Shown here piece after piece: positions 8,236-14,102 of a stretch of 14,102 nucleotides of DNA. The notes beneath the pieces are model-generated. The model was not told the origin of the DNA. It ran no database searches and was given only the letters and a program-made list of their open reading frames with translations. A program made the translations under genes and the position numbers. The DNA is taken from positions 1 to 14,102 of the forward strand of contig JBCBSN010000105.1 of the NCBI GenBank assembly GCA_039819225.1. Direction: 5' to 3'. The DNA is from Ulvibacterium sp039819225 (lineage in GTDB: Bacteria; Bacteroidota; Bacteroidia; Flavobacteriales; Flavobacteriaceae). Numbering within the stretch: position 1 is the first letter of the stretch; each line of letters opens with the position of its first letter.

Positions 8236-8364
8236 GGGTGCACGACAAATTTCACTTCCTTAAAATAATGCCCAACATCAGTCCCAAATTTAGTTATGGG
8301 CTTAGACCTGACAGGTTTCAGAAACCTGGCAGGTCTCCCAAAAAGTGAAATTTGTTGTGCATCC
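8236..8364. repeat. MITE/REP-like element with nested inverted repeats
   Basis: Outer arms 8236-8257 and 8343-8364 match at 20 of 22 positions as inverted repeats (core ACAAATTTCACTT). Both differences would be G-U pairs in RNA of the plus orientation (G8238-T8362, G8244-T8356). Inside sits a second palindrome at 8297-8340. The whole lies in the gap between two minus-strand genes and explains most of that 218-nt gap. Palindromes of the ACCTGxCAGGT type recur in flavobacterial genomes and resemble non-autonomous REP or MITE elements; copy number here cannot be judged from one window. It may also end transcription of the methyltransferase gene upstream. Confidence 0.65.
8297..8340. repeat. Inner hairpin, candidate terminator
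   Basis: Arms 8304-8319 and 8321-8336 pair at 15 of 16 positions. The stem extends by TGGG (8297-8300) with CCCA (8337-8340) after a 3-nt bulge. Each arm is itself palindromic (ACCTG-A-CAGGT and ACCTG-G-CAGGT), so a cruciform or either half-hairpin could form. It lies 53-96 nt past the stop of the minus-strand methyltransferase gene and could stop its transcription. No clear U-tract follows in that direction. Confidence 0.5.
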
Positions 8365-8392
8365 CCATTGTTGATACGGAACAATAAAAAAA

Positions 8393-9553
8393 CTACGGGT
8401 TTTGATACTTTGCCTTTTTGCTCCCTTCGTACATAACATACTTTACCAAACGGGACTCCAGATGGCTGTTATAGACCTTTATCTTGCGGGAAGGCCTTAG
8501 TCCAACATGTTTCAAGGCCTGAAGGTTCGAGGTAATGAACCAAGCGTCCGTTCCAGGATATTTTTGTTTTAAAGTATCGCCGATTCCCCCATAAAATTGC
8601 TCCATATCCAAATTAAGACGCTCGCCATAGGGGGGATTGAATACCATATGGAGTTTCCCCGAGTTCAACTTTTCCGAATCAAAGAAGTTCTTTCGTTCAA
8701 TGGTGATGTACTCTGAAAGATTGGCGTTCTCCACATTTTCGATCGCCTTGTGGACCGCCGAAGGCGCCTTGTCGTAGCCCAAGATATCGTTATGGAACTC
8801 CCGTGTTTTGTTGAGGCTGGCATCCACGATTTTTTCAAACAGATCGGCATCAAAATCGTCCCATTTTTCAAAGGCAAAACCCTTGCGATTTATATTGGCC
8901 GGGATATTACAGGCAATCATGACCGCCTCCACCAAAAACGTACCGCTTCCGCACATGGGATCCAGAAAGTCGGATCGGCCGTCCCAACCGCTCAGTAAAA
9001 GTAATCCAGCGGCCAATACTTCGTTTATGGGCGCAATGTTGGTGGCGGTGCGGTAACCCCTATGGTGCAACGAACTTCCAGAACTGTCCAACGCTATATT
9101 GCACCGATCATGTTGGATATGCACATTAAACCGTATGTCGGGGTCTTTGACATCTACCGTTGGGCGTTTGCCCTCCATGGCTCGAAACTTATCAACAATA
9201 GCATCCTTGACCTTTTGGGATACATAAAGGGAATGGGAAAAAATATCCGAATGCAAGGTAGTATCAATGGCAAAGGTGTCATCTACAGAGAGGTAATCCC
9301 GCCAATCCATAGCATATATCTTTCGATATAGATCCTGCTCCCCTTTGACAGAAAAAGAGCGAATGGGCTTTATGATTTTAATCGCCGTGCGCAAACATAA
9401 ATTGGCCTTATACATAAACCCCGTATCCCCCTCAAAGGAAACGCTTCTTACCCCTATGCTTACATTGCCCGCCCCAAGGTTCCTCAACTCCTTGGCCAGG
9501 ATTTCCTCGAACCCAAAAAGAGTTTTGGCCACCATGGTAAAGTTATTGCCCAT
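8393..9553 (-). CDS. THUMP-domain RNA guanine-N2 methyltransferase (RlmL N-half/YpsC type)
   Basis: The 386-residue protein has an N-terminal THUMP-type RNA-binding region (MVAKTLFGFEEILAKELRNLGA to about residue 160, including VDVKDPDIRFNVHIQHDRCN and the Bacteroidetes-like LDSSGSSLHHRGYR). A Rossmann methyltransferase domain follows, with SAM motif DPMCGSGTFLVEA at D198 and catalytic motif NPPYGER at N306-Y309. The NPPY motif points to exocyclic amino methylation of guanine. The closest characterised relatives are the m2G2445 23S rRNA methyltransferase RlmL (N-terminal half) and B. subtilis YpsC. It lacks the second methyltransferase half found in E. coli RlmL/K, as is normal for this short form. 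ATG 9553 is used; M7 is an alternative. A TAnnTTTG box lies 20 nt upstream. The exact target position is inferred. Confidence 0.92.
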   Translation of the reverse strand: MGNNFTMVAKTLFGFEEILAKELRNLGAGNVSIGVRSVSFEGDTGFMYKANLCLRTAIKIIKPIRSFSVKGEQDLYRKIYAMDWRDYLSVDDTFAIDTTLHSDIFSHSLYVSQKVKDAIVDKFRAMEGKRPTVDVKDPDIRFNVHIQHDRCNIALDSSGSSLHHRGYRTATNIAPINEVLAAGLLLLSGWDGRSDFLDPMCGSGTFLVEAVMIACNIPANINRKGFAFEKWDDFDADLFEKIVDASLNKTREFHNDILGYDKAPSAVHKAIENVENANLSEYITIERKNFFDSEKLNSGKLHMVFNPPYGERLNLDMEQFYGGIGDTLKQKYPGTDAWFITSNLQALKHVGLRPSRKIKVYNSHLESRLVKYVMYEGSKKAKYQNP

Positions 9554-9573
9554 ACTTCTTTACTGTATGCGAC

Positions 9574-9581
9574 CAAAAGTA
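9574..9581 (-). promoter_or_regulatory. TAnnTTTG -7 box upstream of the THUMP methyltransferase
   Basis: On the minus strand TACTTTTG stands 20 nt before the ATG at 9553, a sensible distance for a leader of roughly 15 nt. It is identical to the box before rlmD. No clear -33 TTG is visible. The remainder of the 9554-9705 gap shows only AT-rich sequence with a short AAATTCC direct repeat. Confidence 0.45.
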
Positions 9582-9705
9582 CAGTATTTTTACACCTTGG
9601 AATATCTGGAGCTCATAAAACCGCCGGTATGTTTAAAAATCAAAAAGCAAATTCCAAATTCCAAAAAGCCACCATGCTCAAATGAGTGCAATAAAATAGG
9701 TCTAC

Positions 9706-9771
9706 TCACTTAGTAAAATGCTCATTAAGTGTCCAAATTAAAGAGTCCCTTATAGATTGATACTGTTTATT
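9706..9771 (-). pseudogene. Detached in-frame C-terminal tail of the sulfatase
   Basis: Immediately after the sulfatase TAG (9772-9774) the same frame continues for 21 codons, encoding NKQYQSIRDSLIWTLNEHFT followed by K, before a TGA at 9706-9708. Iduronate-2-sulfatase-like proteins normally continue past DPNEN-N-A into an amphipathic helix with a Tyr, a Leu-rich heptad and a basic end, which this stretch resembles. A single change of GAG or CAG to TAG would explain it. The segment is either untranslated remnant or read through at some level. Confidence 0.6.
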
Positions 9772-11166
9772 CTATGCTACGTTTTTATTTTCATTGGGAT
9801 CGATCCGATGATCATAAAGTTCGTAGAACGTACTGTCGGCAAGCTTCCTTCTATTGATTCTATAGTCATGTGTTCGCATACTCTGTTGGTTCCCATTTCC
9901 TCCATGAACAGAAAGTGACGACTCACTTTCTGCTCCTTTTGGAGCATTAAAAAATGAAACCAAGGTTTTCCCATCCAGATCAATGGGAGCCTCAAGACCG
10001 CACAAGTCTGCCAAGGTCGGGTATACATCAACCAACTCCACGATATTTGATGTTCGTTGCCCGTTACTTGAATGTTTAGGAATGGAAATGAGCAAGGGAA
10101 CCCTAGTGGCCATTTCGAAGTTACTGTGCTTTTTGCACCAGAGATTATGTTCGCCTATCTGATAGCCGTGATCGCCCAGTAGTACGACAATCGTATTTTC
10201 ACGAAGCTTCAATTCTTCCAACCGATCTAGGAGCAACCCAATTTGTGCATCGATATAGCTTATGGAAGCGAGATATCCATGCAACAAATCTTTTTTCAGA
10301 TCTTCCGTGAATGCACCCTCATTTGGAATGTTTACATTGCTTCTAAGTTCGGCGGTAGTAGGCAGGATTGTTTCCGGAACCCCTTCCGGGGCATATTGAT
10401 TTTCTGGTAGTACCAATTCCTCGCAATTGTATAAATCCCAGTATTTTTTTGGGGCAACAAAGGGCAAATGGGGATTGTAAAAACCCACGGCCATAAAGAA
10501 TGGCTTCTCCTTAAACTCCTCTAGATAACGTAGGGCCTGTTGAGCAGCTTCACCATCGGCGAGCAAACTATCTGCAATCACGGGCGCCTCATACGCTAGT
10601 GAACGCGGAATATTGTTATACCCTATCAGCCCTTTTTCCAAGCATTTTTTTTTATTTATTTGGTATATGGAATCCCCTACCGGACCCCACACGCTTTTTT
10701 TGGGCAACCACAAAGGCACACTCCAAGATTCAGGGTCATTTTTATTTCCAAATAAGTTAGCATCAAATCCAACCAAATGAAAAACTTTGTATAGCCCGGC
10801 CGAGATGTACCCACTATTCTTGAAGAGTTGTGGCAATGTCACAACATTGGGTTTTGTATCACGAATGTGGTCATTGATGGCATAGGCCCCCGTGGTTTGG
10901 GGATAATACCCGGAAAGAAAAGAGGAGCGGGAAGGCCCACAAAGTGGTGCTTGACAATAGGCCCGATCAAACACGATTGCTTTTTTTGCCAATTTGTCTA
11001 TATGGGGTGTTTTTACGATGGTATCACCATATACTCCCAATTGGGGCCGTAAATCATCCACGGTTATGAATAGAACGTTTTTCCTTTTGTCCCTACTTTC
11101 TGAATCCGCTCTCTTACACGAACATAGAATTATAAAAAAGGTCGCAACAAAAACTATTCTTTTCAT
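9772..11166 (-). CDS. Formylglycine-dependent sulfatase lipoprotein, iduronate-2-sulfatase-like
   Basis: The 464-residue product begins with a lipoprotein signal, MKRIVFVATFFIILCSC (lipidated C17), so it is exported and membrane-anchored. Metal-site residues appear in LFITVDDLRPQLGVYGD. The sulfatase signature LCGPSRSSFLSGYYPQT carries the CxPSR core, with C76 the residue converted to formylglycine by a maturase not in this window. VVLLGDHGYQIGEHNLWCKKH supplies D332 and H333. The fold is of the alkaline phosphatase superfamily, and the overall pattern is closest to iduronate-2-sulfatase-like enzymes of marine Bacteroidetes. I start at 11166 because the frame to 11331 upstream reads through a palindromic repeat and spoils the signal peptide. 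The protein ends at an in-frame TAG about 22 residues before the expected family end. It lies downstream of the GH2 gene, suggesting sulfated glycan breakdown; the substrate cannot be named. Confidence 0.9.
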   Translation of the reverse strand: MKRIVFVATFFIILCSCKRADSESRDKRKNVLFITVDDLRPQLGVYGDTIVKTPHIDKLAKKAIVFDRAYCQAPLCGPSRSSFLSGYYPQTTGAYAINDHIRDTKPNVVTLPQLFKNSGYISAGLYKVFHLVGFDANLFGNKNDPESWSVPLWLPKKSVWGPVGDSIYQINKKKCLEKGLIGYNNIPRSLAYEAPVIADSLLADGEAAQQALRYLEEFKEKPFFMAVGFYNPHLPFVAPKKYWDLYNCEELVLPENQYAPEGVPETILPTTAELRSNVNIPNEGAFTEDLKKDLLHGYLASISYIDAQIGLLLDRLEELKLRENTIVVLLGDHGYQIGEHNLWCKKHSNFEMATRVPLLISIPKHSSNGQRTSNIVELVDVYPTLADLCGLEAPIDLDGKTLVSFFNAPKGAESESSLSVHGGNGNQQSMRTHDYRINRRKLADSTFYELYDHRIDPNENKNVA

Positions 11167-11236
11167 CTGTTCAAAATCTTGTAATATTTTGAAAATAAAG
11201 CTATTCCAAAATTTTAGACAGATGGAACCGCTTGCT

Positions 11237-11256
11237 CCTGCCTGCCGGCAGGCAGG
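11237..11256. repeat. 20-bp perfect GC-rich palindrome
   Basis: The sequence CCTGCCTGCCGGCAGGCAGG is a perfect palindrome in AT-rich surroundings, 71 nt upstream of the sulfatase start and 77 nt after the GH2 stop. Such CCTGCCGGCAGG palindromes are dispersed repeats in many Bacteroidetes genomes, and when read as protein they give ACRQAG-like spurious peptides. It could form a hairpin in a GH2-sulfatase transcript, acting as an attenuator, processing site or weak terminator; that role is inference. Confidence 0.8.
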
Positions 11257-11332
11257 TTCGCATAAACTTGTTTTAAACATTCTTGGAAGAGTTTGCTTAA
11301 AAAAGTTTATGCTCATTTCATTATAGATCAAT

Positions 11333-13963
11333 TTATAATTTCTTTATAACGGCCCTGGAATTCCATGCACTTAATTCAAAATAGGGCTTTTTGGGTACCG
11401 CTTCCCTCCACTTTATATCTACCTCCAAAATCCTTTCCTCCCCAGGTGCCATCCAAAAGAAATTATCCGTGGCCCGAAACAATCGCTTCCCTCCCTTTAC
11501 GTTCAATTGGGTCATAAAGGCCGGGTATTTTCCAGTGTTCTTGACCAAGACTTTGCACCTATGATACGCTACTTCATCCTCTTTTTGTTCAAGAACCCTT
11601 AATGCCAAATTGGTTTTAGTCCGCGCTGTAATCGGTTTTAACCACGGGCCATTATTCAAAGTTGGCCACGCCATTGGTTCGGAAGTATATTTTTCATAGT
11701 ATTCAGGATTCTCCATCTGGGCTATAGTCCGTGGCCAGTAGACCGATCTAGAAATCAACTCATTGTTGCCATTCCTTATCTCCGCCAAGACAAAAAAGTA
11801 TTGCGACTTAAAATCCTTGGGAATAGTATAGCTCTTCATTCCGTGTTCTGTAACGGACGGACCTGAGGGGACTTCAACATCCATTGAAGCACTATATTGT
11901 TCCGCAAACTCCGAGTCCAAAATCTTTACGGAAACGGTATACGCTCCTTTGGATTCCGTTGCGTTAAGAATGGATATATTCACCGGGAATTCCTCTCCTG
12001 CCTTCCAAAGCAACCTATCGGGAAGTAAGGCAACATGAATGGGTTCATACGTTCTTTTCAAAAAGTAATACGGTGCCGAGGGCTGACCAAAACCATCGAG
12101 CAGATGTATGGCAGCAACCGTAGGCCATGGCCGTTTAAACACCCAAGGCATTAGCCCCGTAGTTACTGGATAATTGGATTGCAATCCTTGGGACAATATT
12201 TGATAAAACTCCCCGGCCCCGATTTGGGTAGCTTCCGAAATAGATTCCAACGAAGGATTGGACACATTATCGATATGCGATGCCCTACTTAACATTCGCG
12301 GCACCCTACCGGGTCTGTACTCCATAAAATGTTGGATGAACTCTGGGTGGTTTGCCTTAAAGCCATCATCGTACATACCTCCCAAGTTTTTGAACTCTTT
12401 TTCGTCCACTATTTCGTAAAGGCTTTGTGCTTCGGGAACACTATGGATGCCTGTCTCCGCTATAAATGGAATAATGCCCAATTGCTTTTTATACCAAATG
12501 GGGTCAAAATCAGGGTATAGATGGGTACTTCCATGATCTGGACTAGTTCGAATCCATAAGCGCGAAGGGTCAAAATCATCCAGTGACCTTTCCAAAACAT
12601 TCATTGTTGTGGCATTCTCTTTGCTATATGGATTAAACTCATTGCCGCCGCACCACACGGCCAATGAAGGATGGTTTCGAAGTCTAAAGATATTTTGTAC
12701 CACCTGTGCCTCCCAGACCTCTTGGGGCCATTCCGGGGTATTGCTATTGGCCTTCGGAAAATCTTGCCATACCATTAGTCCATACCGGTTGCATAATTTG
12801 TAGAAGGTTTCGGGCTCCAATAGACCGCCCCCCCAGACCCGTATCAATTGTATGCCCGCATCACGGGCCGTAGAAAGCACCCAGTCATATTTTTCCACAG
12901 GCAAGTCCAATAGGACATCTACTGCCATCCAGTTGACTCCTTTAACAAAAATGGGACGATTATTGACCACAAACTGCCAATTCTTCCAACGATCCGAAGT
13001 CCTTGGCGCTGTCGTTGGTACTTGTGCTACGGAGCGAATGCCAAAATCAAATTCGATCTCATCAACTTTTTCTCCCGTTACCCAAAGGGAGGTCTTTACC
13101 TTATATAGGTTTGGATCCCCCATACCGTTGGGCCACCAGAGTTTTGGTTCAGGTATGGCAATATCCTCTTCCAACCAGCTATGCTGATTGAATATCCTCT
13201 GATCAAAAACCTTTTCGAATTCCAATTGGCCATCATGCCAAAATTCAATCTTCACCTTGGTTTCTTTTTCAAATGGCTTTGCTGAGGGTGCCTTCCTTTG
13301 GGAGTAGTTGGAAATCTGTTCATTACCCCAAGGATGCAATTGGTTCTTCAGGGAGTGTTTGTTCGCCAGCATTTCTAGACTCAGATGAAGGTGGGCGGTA
13401 TTGTTTTCCGCTTTTTTGGTGACCAAGTACGGCCTCTCCAAATGAATTTTGGGCACAAAATCCACGCGAACCCCCTGCCACATACCCAATGCAAAAAAGG
13501 GTTTGTGGCTTCCGCCTCGTGCTACGGTTCTAGGTTTTACAATTTTCCCTGGATTGCGCCAATCAAAGGTATCCCATTGATTGTAGTTCCCAGATTTCAC
13601 TTCGACCACAAGTTGATTGGGTTCACCGTATTTCAAGTGCTCGGAAACTTCTATGGTCGGTCCTCCGAACATACCACGGTGCTCGCCCAAAAGGGTTCCG
13701 TTCAACCAGACTTTAGAAAAATAGTCCAGCCCTTCAAAAGTGAGGAAGGCATATTTCTGTTTTTGATTTTTGTCCGGGGTAAAACTTTTGCGGTAGTACC
13801 AAACCTGTTTTTCGATCCAAAGATATTTTTCGGAGTTTAGGTGCTCGTAAGGATTGGGCAGTTTCCCTGCCTTGAAGTAGGCCATTTGGACACTAGTAGG
13901 TTTATTTACCGGCAGATATTCCTTATTATCCAAATCCGAAGGATTGGAGATAGGCTTGTCCAA
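11333..13963 (-). CDS. Glycoside hydrolase family 2 enzyme, beta-mannosidase/exo-glucosaminidase-like; true 5' end uncertain
   Basis: From a TTG at 13963 this gives 876 residues. The N-terminal sugar-binding domain (YLPVNKPTSVQMAYFKAGKL, WYYRKSF, VWLNGTLLGEHRGMFGG) and Ig-like domain precede the TIM barrel (VKGVNWMAVDVLLDL, GIQLIRVWGGG, GLMVWQDFP). The acid/base Glu is E442 in WCGGNEF and the nucleophile is E503 in FIAETGIHSVPEAQ; their 61-residue separation is shorter than in classical beta-mannosidases. The C-terminal NTGKYPAFMTQLNV and DNFFWMAPGEER resemble the Ig domain of exo-beta-glucosaminidases. The frame stays open back to 13990, where codons for GCSKWQLTHL precede, and is closed by TAG at 13991-13993, so no signal peptide is visible. 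The inverted repeat at 13919-14102 disrupts the 5' end, and the real start is probably elsewhere. Exact sugar specificity is unknown. Confidence 0.88.
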   Translation of the reverse strand: MDKPISNPSDLDNKEYLPVNKPTSVQMAYFKAGKLPNPYEHLNSEKYLWIEKQVWYYRKSFTPDKNQKQKYAFLTFEGLDYFSKVWLNGTLLGEHRGMFGGPTIEVSEHLKYGEPNQLVVEVKSGNYNQWDTFDWRNPGKIVKPRTVARGGSHKPFFALGMWQGVRVDFVPKIHLERPYLVTKKAENNTAHLHLSLEMLANKHSLKNQLHPWGNEQISNYSQRKAPSAKPFEKETKVKIEFWHDGQLEFEKVFDQRIFNQHSWLEEDIAIPEPKLWWPNGMGDPNLYKVKTSLWVTGEKVDEIEFDFGIRSVAQVPTTAPRTSDRWKNWQFVVNNRPIFVKGVNWMAVDVLLDLPVEKYDWVLSTARDAGIQLIRVWGGGLLEPETFYKLCNRYGLMVWQDFPKANSNTPEWPQEVWEAQVVQNIFRLRNHPSLAVWCGGNEFNPYSKENATTMNVLERSLDDFDPSRLWIRTSPDHGSTHLYPDFDPIWYKKQLGIIPFIAETGIHSVPEAQSLYEIVDEKEFKNLGGMYDDGFKANHPEFIQHFMEYRPGRVPRMLSRASHIDNVSNPSLESISEATQIGAGEFYQILSQGLQSNYPVTTGLMPWVFKRPWPTVAAIHLLDGFGQPSAPYYFLKRTYEPIHVALLPDRLLWKAGEEFPVNISILNATESKGAYTVSVKILDSEFAEQYSASMDVEVPSGPSVTEHGMKSYTIPKDFKSQYFFVLAEIRNGNNELISRSVYWPRTIAQMENPEYYEKYTSEPMAWPTLNNGPWLKPITARTKTNLALRVLEQKEDEVAYHRCKVLVKNTGKYPAFMTQLNVKGGKRLFRATDNFFWMAPGEERILEVDIKWREAVPKKPYFELSAWNSRAVIKKL

Positions 13964-14102
13964 ATGTGTCAGTTGCCATTTGGAGCAACCCTATTTTATA
14001 TCCGCTCGTCATGGGGAACAGCATATGTCTTTGGCCCAAAATTGGCAACTGACACATTTGGACAAGCCTATCTCCAATCCTTCGGATTTGGATAATAAGG
14101 AA
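13919..14102. repeat. 60-bp perfect inverted repeat with 64-nt loop at the window edge
   Basis: Bases 13919-13978 are the exact reverse complement of 14043-14102, 60 of 60 positions, around the loop 13979-14042. The left arm is the GH2 coding segment for WQLTHLDKPISNPSDLDNKE read on the minus strand; the right arm encodes the same residues on the plus strand. The right arm ends exactly at the last base of the window. A perfect repeat of protein-coding sequence at an edge suggests an assembly fold-back, but a real inverted duplication or invertible segment would look the same over this short stretch. Confidence 0.95.
14025..14102 (+). other. Plus-strand candidate for the genuine GH2 N-terminus
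   Basis: On the plus strand ATG 14025 opens MSLAQNWQLTHLDK, continuing in frame through the right arm to the edge (26 codons, identical to GH2 from the W onward). The same frame is open upstream through the whole loop (LEQPYFISARHGEQH). A start of the form SL-NW-L is typical of GH2 sugar-binding domains. In the opposite orientation the loop carries an in-frame TAG four codons before this tryptophan. So the loop seems to belong in front of the GH2 gene in the plus orientation. Confidence 0.45.

Noticed and set aside
8190..8384. Minus-strand open frame of 64 codons between the methyltransferase and the PSCyt gene.
   Set aside because: Most of it reads through the nested palindromic element, and it has no recognisable protein features.
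11167..11331. 55-residue N-terminal extension of the sulfatase.
   Set aside because: It translates the GC-rich palindrome (ACRQAG) and would bury a clean lipoprotein signal peptide starting at 11166.
13956..13988. CVSCH haem-like motif in a plus-strand frame across the left arm and loop.
   Set aside because: It is antisense to GH2 coding sequence and spans the fold-back junction, so the motif is coincidental.
13841..14095. Plus-strand open frame of 84 codons antisense to the GH2 5' end.
   Set aside because: It is a shadow of the GH2 gene and of the inverted repeat, in a frame different from the plausible displaced GH2 N-terminus.

Overview
The window looks like chromosomal DNA from a marine member of the Flavobacteriaceae (Bacteroidota). 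Pointers to this are moderate GC, weak or absent Shine-Dalgarno sequences, promoter-like TAnnTTTG octamers, the rlmD / DUF6452-type / DUF6048-type gene string, short-signal lipoproteins, and the palindromic repeats common in flavobacterial genomes. The genus cannot be fixed from the sequence alone.

Layout: (1) 1-527, minus: an ECF-type sigma-70 factor whose C-terminus runs off the left edge. (2) 641-3340, plus: a tightly overlapping three-gene operon of an rRNA uracil methyltransferase (rlmD), a small lipoprotein, and an outer-membrane-barrel-like protein. (3) 3359-8174, minus: a Planctomycetes-type exported pair. The large lipoprotein is upstream (PSCyt1 haem-binding segment, DUF1549, LamG, DUF1553) and the Tat-exported DUF1501 protein lies 4 nt downstream. 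(4) 8236-8364: a nested palindromic MITE/REP-like element. (5) 8393-9553, minus: a THUMP-domain rRNA guanine-N2 methyltransferase. (6) 9706-13963, minus: a carbohydrate module made of a GH2 beta-mannosidase/glucosaminidase-like enzyme and a formylglycine-type sulfatase, separated by a 20-bp perfect palindrome. (7) 13919-14102: a perfect 60-bp inverted repeat around a 64-nt loop, flush with the right edge and cutting across the 5' end of the GH2 gene.

How the genes fit together: the housekeeping part (two rRNA methyltransferases, an ECF sigma factor, conserved envelope proteins) is interleaved with a degradative part. The GH2 enzyme and sulfatase suggest desulfation and hydrolysis of a sulfated marine glycan. 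The DUF1549/DUF1553 plus DUF1501 pair has no settled biochemical role; it often sits near sulfatases and glycosidases in Planctomycetes, Verrucomicrobia and marine Bacteroidetes.

The two strongest anomalies are sequence-level. The sulfatase ends at an in-frame TAG beyond which 21 more codons encode what looks like the normal family C-terminus. At the right edge, the 64-nt loop is an open continuation of the GH2 reading frame only when read on the strand opposite to the main gene. That suggests a fold-back assembly junction, an inverted duplication or an invertible segment. I see no CRISPR array, tRNA, rRNA, phage or defence system, and nothing I can defend as a wholly new multi-gene system.
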